This document shows, one piece after another, positions 22,753 to 31,746 of a DNA stretch of 64,000 nucleotides (positions are counted from its first letter, which is position 1; each line of letters opens with the position of its first letter). The DNA lies in NCBI RefSeq assembly GCF_014202315.1, contig NZ_JACHGN010000016.1:186001-250000 (forward strand). The letters run 5' to 3'. Origin of the DNA: Thermocatellispora tengchongensis (GTDB lineage Bacteria > Actinomycetota > Actinomycetes > Streptosporangiales > Streptosporangiaceae). Below the pieces are notes generated by a model that saw nothing but the letters and a program-made list of their open reading frames with translations, searched no databases and was not told the DNA's origin. The translations under genes and the position numbers were made by a program.

Positions 22753-24018
22753 TCACGCGCCCAGCATCGGCTGGATCTTCGCGCACACGCCGTCCAGGAC
22801 CGCCTTGACGTCGGCGCCCGGCTTCCACAGCGGGTCCAGCGCGGTGCGCACGGTCTGCAGCAGCTCCTCCTGGCCGGTGTGGGTCGGCTTGACCACGCCC
22901 TTGCCGATGCCCTCGATCACGACCTGCTGCAACTGCTCCTGCTTGAGCAGCGGGTTGCTCTTGGCCAGCGTCTCGGCGGTGAGCAGCGACTGGCGCGGCG
23001 GCGGGAAGAACTGGGCGAGCTTGGCGGAGTTGGCCTGGTTGGTGAAGAAGGCCAGGAAGTCGGTGGCCAGCTCGGCGTTGGGCGACCTCTTCAGCACGCC
23101 CACCCCGGCCTGGCCGATCACCGCGTACTCGCCCTTGGGGCCCTTGGGCAGCGGCACCAGGTCCCAGCCGAAGCCGGCCTCCTTCAGGGTGCCGGCGCGG
23201 GAGATCTGCGAGACCGCCATGGCCGCGTCGCCGGCGGTGAAGTCCACGGTGGTGCCGGGGCCGGGCACCGCCTTGTCGGTGAAGACCGACTTGTGGAAGA
23301 ACGTCATGGCCTCGACCATCTCGGGGCTGTTGAAGGTGCAGGTCTTGCCGTCGGCGCTCCAGGCGGAGGCGCCCCAGCCGCCCCAGATCGTGGACAGGTT
23401 CGTCCAGTTCTTGTAGTCGTCGAAGTCCGGGATGACCAGGCCGGCCTTGCCCTTCTTCGCCACGGCCGCGCTCATGGCCATGGCCTTCTCCCAGGTCCAC
23501 TCCCCCGACTTCACCAGGTCGGCCGGGTCGTCCTGGCCGGCGTCCTCGAGCAGGTCGGTGTTGACGAACATGCCGAACGGGGAGGTGGAGAACGGGTAGG
23601 CGTACAGCTCGCCGTCCTTCTCCCACAGCTTGGTCACGCTGGGGATGAGGTCGGCGGCGTTGTCCAGCTTGGCCTTGATCGGGGCCAGCGCGCCGGAGGC
23701 GACGAAGTCGGGGGCCGAGCCCTCCAGGATCCACGCCAGGTCGGGCGGGTTGCCGCCGGCGATCTGGGTGGTGAGCGTGGTGGTGTACGTCTCGGCCGGG
23801 ATCGACTCGAACTTGATCTCGGCGACCTCTGGGTGGGTCTTCTTGTACTCGGCGGCGATCTCGTTCAGCAGCGTCAGGTGCGGCTCGCTGGCGGTCCACA
23901 CCGTCATGCGCAGCGTCTTCGGGCCGGCGGACTGCGCGGGCGTGCCGCCGCCGCCGCACGCGGAGACGGCGAGCACGGACAGGGCCGCGACGGCGGCGAG
24001 CTTCCCGAGTGGTCTCAT
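22753..24018 (-). CDS. Extracellular sugar-binding lipoprotein (CUT1 ABC transporter)
   Basis: The 421-residue protein starts at ATG 24018 with a lipoprotein signal (LAVSACGGG; cysteine at about residue 21). It has the layout of family 1 solute-binding proteins: TLRMTVWTASEPHLTLLNEI, a GGNPPDLAWILEG hinge-side motif, and YAYPFSTSPFGMFVNTDLLE. It would deliver a mono- or oligosaccharide to the two permeases encoded next. The ligand cannot be named. It is likely controlled by the LacI protein at 25727. Confidence 0.92.
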   Translation of the reverse strand: MRPLGKLAAVAALSVLAVSACGGGGTPAQSAGPKTLRMTVWTASEPHLTLLNEIAAEYKKTHPEVAEIKFESIPAETYTTTLTTQIAGGNPPDLAWILEGSAPDFVASGALAPIKAKLDNAADLIPSVTKLWEKDGELYAYPFSTSPFGMFVNTDLLEDAGQDDPADLVKSGEWTWEKAMAMSAAVAKKGKAGLVIPDFDDYKNWTNLSTIWGGWGASAWSADGKTCTFNSPEMVEAMTFFHKSVFTDKAVPGPGTTVDFTAGDAAMAVSQISRAGTLKEAGFGWDLVPLPKGPKGEYAVIGQAGVGVLKRSPNAELATDFLAFFTNQANSAKLAQFFPPPRQSLLTAETLAKSNPLLKQEQLQQVVIEGIGKGVVKPTHTGQEELLQTVRTALDPLWKPGADVKAVLDGVCAKIQPMLGA

Positions 24019-24077
24019 CAGGGTGGTTCTCCTTCTCGGTGGGTCCCCCGAGTGGTGATCTTGGGTCGGTAGCCGGT

Positions 24078-25682
24078 TCAGTAGCCGGTCACGTCCGGCC
24101 AGCGCAGCTCGACCCCGTCGTCGGTCAGGCGCCGCTGGTAGTCCGCCAGGAGCCCGGCCCGCTCCCGTACGGCGTGCGGCGGCACGCCGTTGTCCAGGCA
24201 GAAGGCGGCGAGCGCCCCGGCGGCCTCGCCGATGTTCCACTCCACCGGGTGCAGCCGGTACGCCCCGTTGGTGATGTGGGTGGTGCCGATGTTCTTGCCG
24301 GCGGGCAGCAGGTTCGTCATCCGCTGCGGCAACAGCGCCCCGAGGGGGATCTGGAACGGCGAGCAGCCCACGTCGATGTAGTTGTCGCCGCCGGTGGAGG
24401 GGTGCAGGTCGATGCGGTACATGCCGACCCCGACCGAGTCGGGGTAGGCGACCGCGCCCTTGTCGCCGCGCACCTCCAGCGACAGGTCCTGCTCCACCAC
24501 CGTGTACAGGGCGCGGATGCGGCGCGACTCGCGGATGTAGGGGGCCTGGGCCAGGCCGTCGGCGCCCCCGGTGACGTCGCCGCGCAGCCGCAGGCCGGGA
24601 TAGCCGGTGCCGCCGTCGGGGCGCGGGGCCTCGGTCTGCAGCCAGTACAGCACGCACTTGGACAGCTCGCGGGCGCCGGCCAGGTGCTCGGCGGCGTCGG
24701 GCACGTCGAAGACCGGGCCCTCCAGGTAGTCGATCATCGGCCAGTTCACCAGCGTGATGTCGCTGGCGTACGCGCCGGGGACGAAGTTGCGCCGTGCGGC
24801 GATCCTGCGGAAGGTCCACAGGTCGCCGTCGCCGGGGTTGACCCGCTGGTCGGCGCGGACGGCGAGGGTGTCGTCGTCGGGGTTGGGGGTGAAGGTGCGC
24901 TCGGTGATCTCCAGGGTGCGCGGGCTGGGGCAGCGCCACGACAGCAGCCGGTCGCCCCAGAACGGCGGCTGGTACTCCCGCCAGAAGCCGTAGGAGGCGG
25001 GCCGGTCGATGGTGTGGTCGCCGTCCACGTGGTCCACGGCGAAGCACACCGACACGGCCTGCATGTTCAGCGGCTGCGCCTCCGGCGGGGCGCTGGGCTC
25101 GCCGGTCTCGGCCTGGGACTCGAAGCCGGTGACGTACTCGGTGCCGGTCAGCGGCAGCAGCTCGCCGGTCTCGGTGGCGTCCAGCACGAAGGGGGCGTGC
25201 GCGGTCAGCTCCCCGCCGCCGTCGCGGTGCGCCAGGCGTACGCACGTGACCCGGTCGCCGTCCACCTCGGCCGAGACCGGCCGGTACGGCTGGAGCACCC
25301 GCAGCCGGCCCGAGCCCCGGTAGGGGGCGAGCATGGCCTCGATCACCGCCACGGCCACGCGCGGCTCGTGGCACAGCCGGCTCACGTGCCCCGACCCGGG
25401 GTTGAGCTCGCGCCAGGCGCGGGCGCCCTCGGTCAGCGGGTAGTGGTCACGGTAGTAGCGGCGGATGCCCTCGCGCAGCGCGCGGTAACTGGCGGTGATC
25501 CCGAACCGCTCCACCCAGGAGTGCTCGTCGGGGGGCACGGCCTGGCTGGTGAGCTGGCCGCCCAGCCAGTCGTACTCCTCGGTGAGGACCACCGTGCGGC
25601 CCGCCCGCAGCAGGGCCAGCGCGGCGGCCACGCCGCCCAGCCCGCCGCCGACGACGACCGCGTCCGCCGAAATCTCACGCAC
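24078..25682 (-). CDS. FAD-dependent oxidoreductase (PF12831 FAD_oxidored type)
   Basis: The 534-residue protein begins with a Rossmann FAD-binding motif (DAVVVGGGLGGVAAALALLR, residues 8-27) and a glutamate-ended strand (VVLTEEYDWLGGQLTSQ). It contains APFVLDATETGELLPL and ends with MTNLLPAGKNIGTTHITNGA, a second FAD-contact region. It lacks cysteine disulfide motifs. This family is common in sugar and polysaccharide loci but its reactions are mostly unknown; oxidation of a sugar hydroxyl is plausible. GTG 25682 has a GAAAGG site. It lies directly between the LacI gene and the binding-protein gene. Confidence 0.85.
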   Translation of the reverse strand: MREISADAVVVGGGLGGVAAALALLRAGRTVVLTEEYDWLGGQLTSQAVPPDEHSWVERFGITASYRALREGIRRYYRDHYPLTEGARAWRELNPGSGHVSRLCHEPRVAVAVIEAMLAPYRGSGRLRVLQPYRPVSAEVDGDRVTCVRLAHRDGGGELTAHAPFVLDATETGELLPLTGTEYVTGFESQAETGEPSAPPEAQPLNMQAVSVCFAVDHVDGDHTIDRPASYGFWREYQPPFWGDRLLSWRCPSPRTLEITERTFTPNPDDDTLAVRADQRVNPGDGDLWTFRRIAARRNFVPGAYASDITLVNWPMIDYLEGPVFDVPDAAEHLAGARELSKCVLYWLQTEAPRPDGGTGYPGLRLRGDVTGGADGLAQAPYIRESRRIRALYTVVEQDLSLEVRGDKGAVAYPDSVGVGMYRIDLHPSTGGDNYIDVGCSPFQIPLGALLPQRMTNLLPAGKNIGTTHITNGAYRLHPVEWNIGEAAGALAAFCLDNGVPPHAVRERAGLLADYQRRLTDDGVELRWPDVTGY

Positions 25683-25726
25683 GTGAAAGGCACCTTTCTG
25701 GGTTGTCGGCCGCGCTCGTGGCGCGG

Positions 25727-26737
25727 TCACCGTGTCGCGCCGGACGGCGCGGCCAGCGTCGAGCCCTCCACCGGCTCGCAGGCCAGCAGCTCCTGGGGGG
25801 TGCCGCCGCGTTCGAGCACCTGGGTCAGCAGCTCGACGGCGCGGTGGCCCATCTCCCGGCGCGGGATGCGGAAGCCGGAGAAGTCGATGTCGATGTGGAC
25901 GGGCCGGGTCAGCGCGCCGAGGGCGAGCACCGACAGGTCGGCCGGGACGCTCATGCCGCGCTCCCTGGCCGCCTGCACCAGCGTCACGCCGTCGGCCGAC
26001 TCCTCCACGAACACCGCGGTCACGCCCGCGGCCAGCACGTCCTCCAGGCGGGGCTCGCGCAGGTGGACGCCTTCCACGCCGAGCGCGGCCGTCGCCTCGC
26101 GGAAGCCGCGCATGCGGTCGGCGTAGGACTCCGCGCCCTCGCCCGCGCCCACGTACGCCAGGCGCCGGTGCCCGCGGGCGACCACCCGCTCGGCCAGCTC
26201 GCGGACCGCGGGCGGGTAGTCGGCGCCGACGTACGGCACCGGCCCGCCGGCGTCGTCGCGGCGGCCCACCGACACGAACGGGATGCGCTCGGCGATCAGG
26301 CGGGCCAGGTCGTCGCGGTCGATGGTGCGGCCCAGCAGCACGCACCCGTCGGCCAGGCGCACCCGGCTGTCCTCGCTGAAGATCCGCCGCCGGCCGCCGT
26401 GCGCCTTGCCGCTGGTGAACAGCAGCAGGTCGCACCCGGCCTCCTCGGCGCACTCCTCGATGCCGACCAGGAACGGGTGGTAGAAGTCGGCGCTCGCGGC
26501 CGGGAAGACGGCCTCGTAGGTGAACACGCCGAGTATCCGGTTGCGCCGGTCGGCGAGCCGCCGCGCGACCGGGTCGGCGACGTAGCCGGTCTCGCGGATC
26601 ACCCGCAGGACCCGCTCGCGGGTCTCGGGCGCGATCCGCACCTCGGAGTCGGCCCGGTTGTTGAGCACCAGGGACACCGTCGTCTGGCTCACCCCGGCCA
26701 TGCGGGCGATGTCCTGCTGCGTCAGGCGTCGTATCAC
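25727..26737 (-). CDS. LacI family repressor of the 21-28 kb sugar locus
   Basis: The 336-residue protein starts IRRLTQQDIARMAGVSQTTV with the LacI helix-turn-helix and hinge (about residues 5-60). A periplasmic-binding-like domain follows (FYHPFLVGIEECAEEAGCDL). Two palindromes at 26764 and 26838 in the divergent gap to the PfkB kinase match typical LacI operators with a central CG, so it probably represses both its own operon and the kinase. The inducer is likely the transported sugar or its phosphate. Confidence 0.9.
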   Translation of the reverse strand: MIRRLTQQDIARMAGVSQTTVSLVLNNRADSEVRIAPETRERVLRVIRETGYVADPVARRLADRRNRILGVFTYEAVFPAASADFYHPFLVGIEECAEEAGCDLLLFTSGKAHGGRRRIFSEDSRVRLADGCVLLGRTIDRDDLARLIAERIPFVSVGRRDDAGGPVPYVGADYPPAVRELAERVVARGHRRLAYVGAGEGAESYADRMRGFREATAALGVEGVHLREPRLEDVLAAGVTAVFVEESADGVTLVQAARERGMSVPADLSVLALGALTRPVHIDIDFSGFRIPRREMGHRAVELLTQVLERGGTPQELLACEPVEGSTLAAPSGATR

Positions 26738-26763
26738 GGTGCGTTACATCCCGTCGAAGCTGA

Positions 26764-26775
26764 TAATGCGCATTA
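26764..26775. promoter_or_regulatory. LacI operator 1 (TAATGCGCATTA)
   Basis: This perfect 12-bp palindrome lies 27 bases upstream of the LacI start codon. Its half-site (TAATGCG) is shared with the palindrome at 26838, which supports one regulator. Confidence 0.7.
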
Positions 26776-26837
26776 GTAGCGCGGTGAGGCATCATTCTGA
26801 AACACGCCCCGCACTCCGTCAAGAGCCGGTTTTTCCT

Positions 26838-26857
26838 GGGCTAATTCGCATTAGCCC
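26838..26857. promoter_or_regulatory. LacI operator 2 (GGGCTAAT-TCGC-ATTAGCCC)
   Basis: Perfect 8-bp arms surround TCGC. The core CTAATTCGCATTAG closely matches operator 1. It sits upstream of the PfkB gene in the divergent region, suiting control of both directions or looping between the two sites. Confidence 0.7.
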
Positions 26858-26977
26858 CTTGACGTCGGGCCCCGGTGTGGCGGATGGTTGCCTCGGCCGC
26901 ACCACGACGGACGGTGAACGTGATCCGCCGCAGGGGGTCCTCGCGCCCGCCGCCGGGCCCGGTGGGAGGATGCCGGG

Positions 26978-27886
26978 GTGACGTTCCTGGTGGTGGGTGA
27001 GAGCATCGTCGACCTGATCGGCGCCCCGGGCACCTGGCGGTTCACCGCCGTGGCCGGGGGCAGCCCGATGAACGTGGCGGTGGCGCTGGCGGCGCTGGGG
27101 CGGCCGGTGCGCTTCGCCGGCGAGGCGGGCGCCGACTTCTTCGGCGACCTGCTGCGCGGGCACCTGGAGGCGTACGGGGTGGGCTCCGGCGAGCTGGCCG
27201 AGGCGCCCGCGACCAGCCTGGCCTTCGCCCGGATCGGCGAGGACGGCTCGGCGTCCTACGACTTCCGCTTCCAGTGGCGCCTGCGGGCGCCCATTCCCCT
27301 GGAGGGGGTCTCATGCCTGCACACCGGCTCGCTGGCCGCGCTGGTCGCGCCGGGCGGGGAGCACGTGCGGGCCCTGATGCGGGCCGCGAGCGAGGCCGGG
27401 ATCACGGTGTCCTACGACCCGAACGTACGCCCGTCGCTGCTGGGCGATCACGCCGAGGCGGTGGCGCTGGTGGAGGAGTGCGTGCGGGCCTGCGACCTGG
27501 TCAAGGTGAGCGCCGAGGATCTGGCCTGGCTGTACCCGGGCGAGCCCGGCCTGCGGGTCGCGCGCCGCTGGGCGGATTGGCGCGGGGGGCGGCCGGTGGT
27601 GGTGACCCGGGGCGCGGAGGGGGCCGCGGCGGTCGCGGGCGACGCGTTGATCACCTGTCCGGCGCCGCGGGTGCGGGTGGCCGACACGGTGGGCGCGGGC
27701 GACACCTTCACCGCGGCGTACCTGTCGGTGCTGGCCGGGGCCGAGCCCACGCCCGAGCGCGTCGCGGAGGCCCTGCGGTACGGCTGCGCCGCCGCGGGGG
27801 TGGCCTGCACCCGCGCCGGGGCGGTGCCCCCGGCGCCCGGGGAGATCGCCGAGCTGCTGCCCTCGCTCGCCGCGACCGTGGCGTGA
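26978..27886 (+). CDS. PfkB/ribokinase-family sugar kinase (fructokinase-like)
   Basis: The 302-residue kinase has the PfkB signatures: AGGSPMNVAVALAALGRPVR (residues 27-46) and the C-terminal DTVGAGDTFTAAYL with the catalytic Asp in GAGD (about residues 229-242). It would phosphorylate a ketose, ribose-like or other sugar with ATP in the cytoplasm. The GTG start follows a GGGAGG site. Its divergent position across the LacI operators ties it to the transporter and FAD oxidoreductase, so its substrate may be the oxidised or imported sugar. Confidence 0.9.
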   Translation: MTFLVVGESIVDLIGAPGTWRFTAVAGGSPMNVAVALAALGRPVRFAGEAGADFFGDLLRGHLEAYGVGSGELAEAPATSLAFARIGEDGSASYDFRFQWRLRAPIPLEGVSCLHTGSLAALVAPGGEHVRALMRAASEAGITVSYDPNVRPSLLGDHAEAVALVEECVRACDLVKVSAEDLAWLYPGEPGLRVARRWADWRGGRPVVVTRGAEGAAAVAGDALITCPAPRVRVADTVGAGDTFTAAYLSVLAGAEPTPERVAEALRYGCAAAGVACTRAGAVPPAPGEIAELLPSLAATVA

Positions 27887-27892
27887 GCGGGA

Positions 27893-28675
27893 TCACTCCA
27901 GGACGGCGTTGTCCAGCCAGAAGTCCAGGATCTCCTTCTCGCCGATGATCTGCGCCCGCGCGGTGGTGGGCGGCAGCCGGCGGTAGAGGATGAGCAGCAG
28001 GTCGGCGAGGGGGGCGCGGAGCGCGACGCCGGCCTTGGCGTGCGCGCGGCGCCAGGCGAAGCCCTCGGGCTCCAGCTCGATCAGCCATTCGGCGGTCAGC
28101 TCGGGCGGGGTGTCGGTGGCGTGCAGGTGGATGCTGCGGTTCCGGCCGCGCAGCCCGGCCAGGCGGGGCACCGAGTCGCGCAGGTCCTGAAACAGCTCCA
28201 GCAGCTCGTCCACGGCGTCGGCGGCCAGGTCCTGGGCCAGGGTGTAGCCCTGGCCGAGCGCGAAGGCGGCGTCGGCGCGGTGCACGGCCGCGTCGTGGGC
28301 GGCCCGGCGGGCCCAGGCTCCGGAGAGCTGCTCCAGCCCCCACACGCTCACCTCGACGTCGGCCCCGGCCTTGCGCAGGGACGCGGCGCAGCGGGTGGCG
28401 CCGTCGGCGAGCCAGGCGTCCAGGACGCCCGGCTTCTCGGCGTCCCTGCCGGTGTCGGCGGGCACCGGCGTGTCGGGGGCGTCGGCGCTCCCGTTGCGCA
28501 CGGCGGCGTCGAGCGTGTGCAGGTTGCCCGCGACGTGACGCACGAGGGTGGCCAGGGACCACCCGGGGCAGGTGGGCACCGGCGTGGACAAATCGGCGTC
28601 GGCGAGCAACCGCCGGATCATGCCGGTCTGCTCGGCGATCTCGCGGCAGTAGCGTTCGTGTCCCAGCAGCGTCAT
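27893..28675 (-). CDS. Maleylpyruvate isomerase/DinB-like (TIGR03083-type) protein
   Basis: The 260-residue protein shows the N-terminal MDMPI four-helix domain with its metal-binding histidine pattern (PTCPGWSLATLVRHVAGNLH, then RRAAHDAAVHRADAAFALGQ). These histidines bind Zn in mycothiol-dependent maleylpyruvate isomerase. A C-terminal domain follows (about residues 170-260). Many paralogues exist in actinomycetes; most probably perform mycothiol-dependent transfers. It converges closely with the PfkB gene, with a gap of six bases. Confidence 0.85.
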   Translation of the reverse strand: MTLLGHERYCREIAEQTGMIRRLLADADLSTPVPTCPGWSLATLVRHVAGNLHTLDAAVRNGSADAPDTPVPADTGRDAEKPGVLDAWLADGATRCAASLRKAGADVEVSVWGLEQLSGAWARRAAHDAAVHRADAAFALGQGYTLAQDLAADAVDELLELFQDLRDSVPRLAGLRGRNRSIHLHATDTPPELTAEWLIELEPEGFAWRRAHAKAGVALRAPLADLLLILYRRLPPTTARAQIIGEKEILDFWLDNAVLE

Positions 28676-28794
28676 CTCGTCCCCCCGCCGGCGTCTCCCG
28701 ATCGGCCCGTTCCGCTACCCATTTTGACCGGCGTTACCGGCGTTTGGGGCCCCGGCCGTCGATGCGCCCGAGCCCGTGCGCGCCGGCGGGGCGA

Positions 28795-28807
28795 GTTAGC
28801 GCTGACA
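28795..28807. promoter_or_regulatory. Arabinose-regulon LacI operator (upstream copy before chvE)
   Basis: GTTAGCGCTGACA differs from the palindrome GTTAGCGCTAAC at one arm base. It lies about 110 bases upstream of the second operator in the 346-base gap before the ChvE gene (28676-29021), an arrangement suited to looping repression. Confidence 0.6.
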
Positions 28808-28890
28808 ACGGTGAGTCGCCGATCGGATGCGCCGCCGTTCCTCGGGCGACGCGCGTAAAGGTTCTGTTTCACAGACGTTATCCCGGATCG

Positions 28891-28918
28891 TTGACATCCG
28901 ATTTGTTAGCGATAACAC
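28891..28918 (+). promoter_or_regulatory. Promoter of the chvE-mmsAB operon
   Basis: A consensus -35 TTGACA (28891-28896) and TAACAC as -10 (28913-28918) are spaced by 16 bases. The LacI operator overlaps the -10. The rest of the gap before chvE holds only the upstream operator and the ribosome-binding region. Confidence 0.65.
28904..28917. promoter_or_regulatory. Arabinose-regulon LacI operator overlapping the chvE -10
   Basis: TGTTA-GCGA-TAACA has perfect 5-bp arms and belongs to the same class as the operators at 38008, 42724, 43821 and 43977. A repressor bound here would cover the -10. Confidence 0.75.
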
Positions 28919-29021
28919 TCGGGGCCCAAGGCAGGAGTGACACCTGGCCGCCAGCGCGGAGAGACCGACCGGCCGGTCGCCGGTCCTTTCGCGTACCACC
29001 CCCTGCGCGAGGAGACACATC

Positions 29022-30149
29022 ATGAGGTTCGGACGGATCGCGACGGTCGCATCGGCGATCGCGCTCGCCGCCACGATGACGGCCTGCGGGTCGAGCGAGA
29101 AGACCGTGGACGTCGAGGCCAGGTCCGGCGACAACAGCGGCGCCCTGGTGGGGGTCACGATGCCCACCAAGTCGTCCGAGCGCTGGATCAGCGACGGCGA
29201 GAACGTCAAGGCCGGGCTGGAGAAGCTGGGCTACAAGGTGGACCTGCAGTACGCCGAGAACGACATCCCCACGCAGGTCAACCAGATCGAGAACCAGATC
29301 ACCAAGGGCGCCAAGCTGCTGATCGTGGCCTCGATCGACGGCACCGCGCTGACCACCCAGCTCCAGCAGGCCGCCGACAACAAGATCCCGGTCATCGCCT
29401 ACGACCGGCTGATCCGCAACAGCCCGAACGTCGACTACTACACCACCTTCGACAACTTCAAGGTCGGCGTGCAGCAGGCCACCTCGCTGCTGGTGGGGCT
29501 GAAGGTGAAGAACGCCGACGGGTCGGAGGGCTCGGCCAAGGGGCCGTTCAACATCGAGCTGTTCGCCGGCTCACCCGACGACAACAACGCCACGTTCTTC
29601 TTCAACGGCGCGATGTCGGTGCTCCAGCCGTACATCGACAAGGGCGTGCTGACGGTCAAGAGCGGCCAGACCGACTTCAAGACGGTGGCGATCCTGCGCT
29701 GGGACCCGGCCACGGCGCAAAAGCGCATGGAGGACATCCTCACCAAGACCTACACCGGTGACGCGAAGGTGGACGGCGTGCTCTCGCCGTACGACGGCCT
29801 GTCGATCGGCATCCTGTCGGCGCTGAAGAGCAACGGGTACGGCACCTCCGGCCAGCCCTACCCGGTCGTGACCGGCCAGGACGCCGAGCTGGCCTCGGTG
29901 AAGTCGATCATCGCCGGCGAGCAGTACTCCACGATCTTCAAGGACACCCGCGAGCTGGCCAAGGTGACGGTCACCATGGCCGACACCGTGCTCAAGGGCG
30001 GCAAGCCCGAGGTGAACAACACGGCCGACTACAACAACGGCGTGAAGGTCGTCCCGTCGTACCTGCTGGATCCGGTGATCGTGGACAAGACCAACTACGA
30101 GAAGATCCTCGTCGGCAGCGGCTACTACACCGCCGACAAGCTGGGCTGA
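29022..30149 (+). CDS. chvE: ChvE-type sugar-binding lipoprotein (multiple monosaccharide ABC transporter)
   Basis: The 375-residue protein has a lipoprotein signal ([11 protein letters not shown]; cysteine about residue 22). Its family 4 periplasmic-binding fold shows [39 protein letters not shown] and [20 protein letters not shown]. These segments are characteristic of ChvE, which binds L-arabinose, D-xylose, galactose and related aldoses. It is first in an operon with the MmsA-type ATPase and MmsB-type permease. LacI operators at 28795 and 28904 control the promoter. Confidence 0.92.
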   Translation: MRFGRIATVASAIALAATMTACGSSEKTVDVEARSGDNSGALVGVTMPTKSSERWISDGENVKAGLEKLGYKVDLQYAENDIPTQVNQIENQITKGAKLLIVASIDGTALTTQLQQAADNKIPVIAYDRLIRNSPNVDYYTTFDNFKVGVQQATSLLVGLKVKNADGSEGSAKGPFNIELFAGSPDDNNATFFFNGAMSVLQPYIDKGVLTVKSGQTDFKTVAILRWDPATAQKRMEDILTKTYTGDAKVDGVLSPYDGLSIGILSALKSNGYGTSGQPYPVVTGQDAELASVKSIIAGEQYSTIFKDTRELAKVTVTMADTVLKGGKPEVNNTADYNNGVKVVPSYLLDPVIVDKTNYEKILVGSGYYTADKLG

Positions 30150-30214
30150 GAGCACCTGCGGCATCGGGGGCGGGCGCCGCGCGTCCCGCCCCCGCCTGAG
30201 AGGGCCTGGAGACA

Positions 30215-31741
30215 GTGAGCGACCACATCCTGCTGATGCGCGGGATAACCAAGACCTTCCCCGGCGTGACCGCGCTGCAGGACGTCAACCTCTCGGTGCG
30301 GCGCGGTGAGATCCACGCGATCTGCGGCGAGAACGGCGCGGGGAAGTCCACGCTGATGAAGGTGCTGTCGGGGGTGTACCCGCACGGCTCGTACGAGGGC
30401 GAGATCGTCTTCGACGGCGAGCCGTGCCGCTTCGGCGGCATCCGCGACAGCGAGCACGCCGGGATCGTGATCATCCACCAGGAGCTGGCGCTGTGCCCGC
30501 AACTGTCGATCGCGGAGAACATCTTCCTCGGCAACGAGCGGGCCTCGCGCTGGCTGATCGACTGGAACCGCACCAACCACGAGGCCGCGCGGCTGATGGA
30601 GCGGGTGGGCCTGCGCGAGAGCCCGGTGACCCAGGTCGCCGACATCGGCGTGGGCAAGCAGCAGCTCGTGGAGATCGCCAAGGCGTTGTCGAAGGAGGTG
30701 AAGCTGCTCATCCTGGACGAGCCGACGGCGGCGCTGAACGACGAGGACTCCGCGCACCTGCTGGACCTGCTGCGCGGGCTGCGCGACACCGGCATCACCT
30801 GCGTGATCATCTCGCACAAGCTGAACGAGATCATCGAGATCGCCGACTCGATCACCATCCTGCGCGACGGGCGCACGGTGGACACCCTGGACCGGGCCGA
30901 CGGGGTCACCGAGGAGCGGATCATCGCCGGCATGGTGGGGCGCGACCTGGAGCACCGCTTCCCGCCGCACGAGCCGCGCATCGGCGCGGAGGTGCTGCGG
31001 GTGGAGGACTGGACCGTGCACAGCCCCACCCAGCCGGGCCGCAAGGTGGTGGACGGCGCGTCGCTGACGCTGCGGGCCGGCGAGATCGTGGGGCTGGCCG
31101 GGCTGATGGGCGCGGGCCGCACCGAGCTGGCGATGAGCGTGTTCGGCCGGGCGTACGGGGTGAACATCTCCGGGCGGCTGTACAAGGACGGCAGGCGCAT
31201 CGAGCTGCGCAGCGTGCGCGACGCGATCGACCACGGCATCGCGTACGCCACCGAGGACCGCAAGCGCTACGGGCTGAACCTGATCGAGGACATCAAGCGG
31301 AACATCTCCGCCGCCGGGCTGCCCGGCCTGGCCCGGCACGGCTGGGTGAACGAGATGGAGGAGTACCGGGTCGCCGAGGGGTTCCGCCGGAGCATGAACA
31401 TCAAGGCGCCCGGCGTGACCAGCACCGTGGGCAAGCTCAGCGGCGGCAACCAGCAGAAGGTCGTGCTGTCGAAGTGGATCCACACCGACCCGGACGTGCT
31501 GATCCTGGACGAGCCGACCCGCGGCATCGACGTGGGCGCCAAGTACGAGATCTACACGATCATCAACCGGCTGGCCGACGAGGGGAAGGCGATCTTGGTG
31601 ATCTCCTCGGAGCTGCCGGAGCTGCTGGGCCTGTGCGACCGGATCTACACCCTGTCGCAGGGCCGGATCACCGGCGAGGTCCCGCGCGAGGAGGCGACCC
31701 AGGAACGCCTCATGTACCACATGACGATCGGACAGGAGTAG
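30215..31741 (+). CDS. mmsA: MmsA/GguA, sugar ABC transporter ATP-binding protein
   Basis: The 508-residue CUT2 ATPase has two tandem nucleotide-binding halves. The first has Walker [10 protein letters not shown] (about residues 39-47) and Walker [14 protein letters not shown]. The second has a degenerate Walker A ([11 protein letters not shown]) but retains the signature [14 protein letters not shown] and [14 protein letters not shown]. One weak site is normal for the RbsA/MglA/MmsA type. It powers sugar import with the ChvE-type binding protein and the MmsB-type permease encoded on either side. Confidence 0.94.
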   Translation: MSDHILLMRGITKTFPGVTALQDVNLSVRRGEIHAICGENGAGKSTLMKVLSGVYPHGSYEGEIVFDGEPCRFGGIRDSEHAGIVIIHQELALCPQLSIAENIFLGNERASRWLIDWNRTNHEAARLMERVGLRESPVTQVADIGVGKQQLVEIAKALSKEVKLLILDEPTAALNDEDSAHLLDLLRGLRDTGITCVIISHKLNEIIEIADSITILRDGRTVDTLDRADGVTEERIIAGMVGRDLEHRFPPHEPRIGAEVLRVEDWTVHSPTQPGRKVVDGASLTLRAGEIVGLAGLMGAGRTELAMSVFGRAYGVNISGRLYKDGRRIELRSVRDAIDHGIAYATEDRKRYGLNLIEDIKRNISAAGLPGLARHGWVNEMEEYRVAEGFRRSMNIKAPGVTSTVGKLSGGNQQKVVLSKWIHTDPDVLILDEPTRGIDVGAKYEIYTIINRLADEGKAILVISSELPELLGLCDRIYTLSQGRITGEVPREEATQERLMYHMTIGQE

Positions 31742-31746
31742 CCCCG

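Noticed and set aside
28676-29021. A small gene in the gap before chvE
   Set aside because: No frame has a convincing start, ribosome-binding site or codon pattern; the gap is explained by two operators and a promoter.
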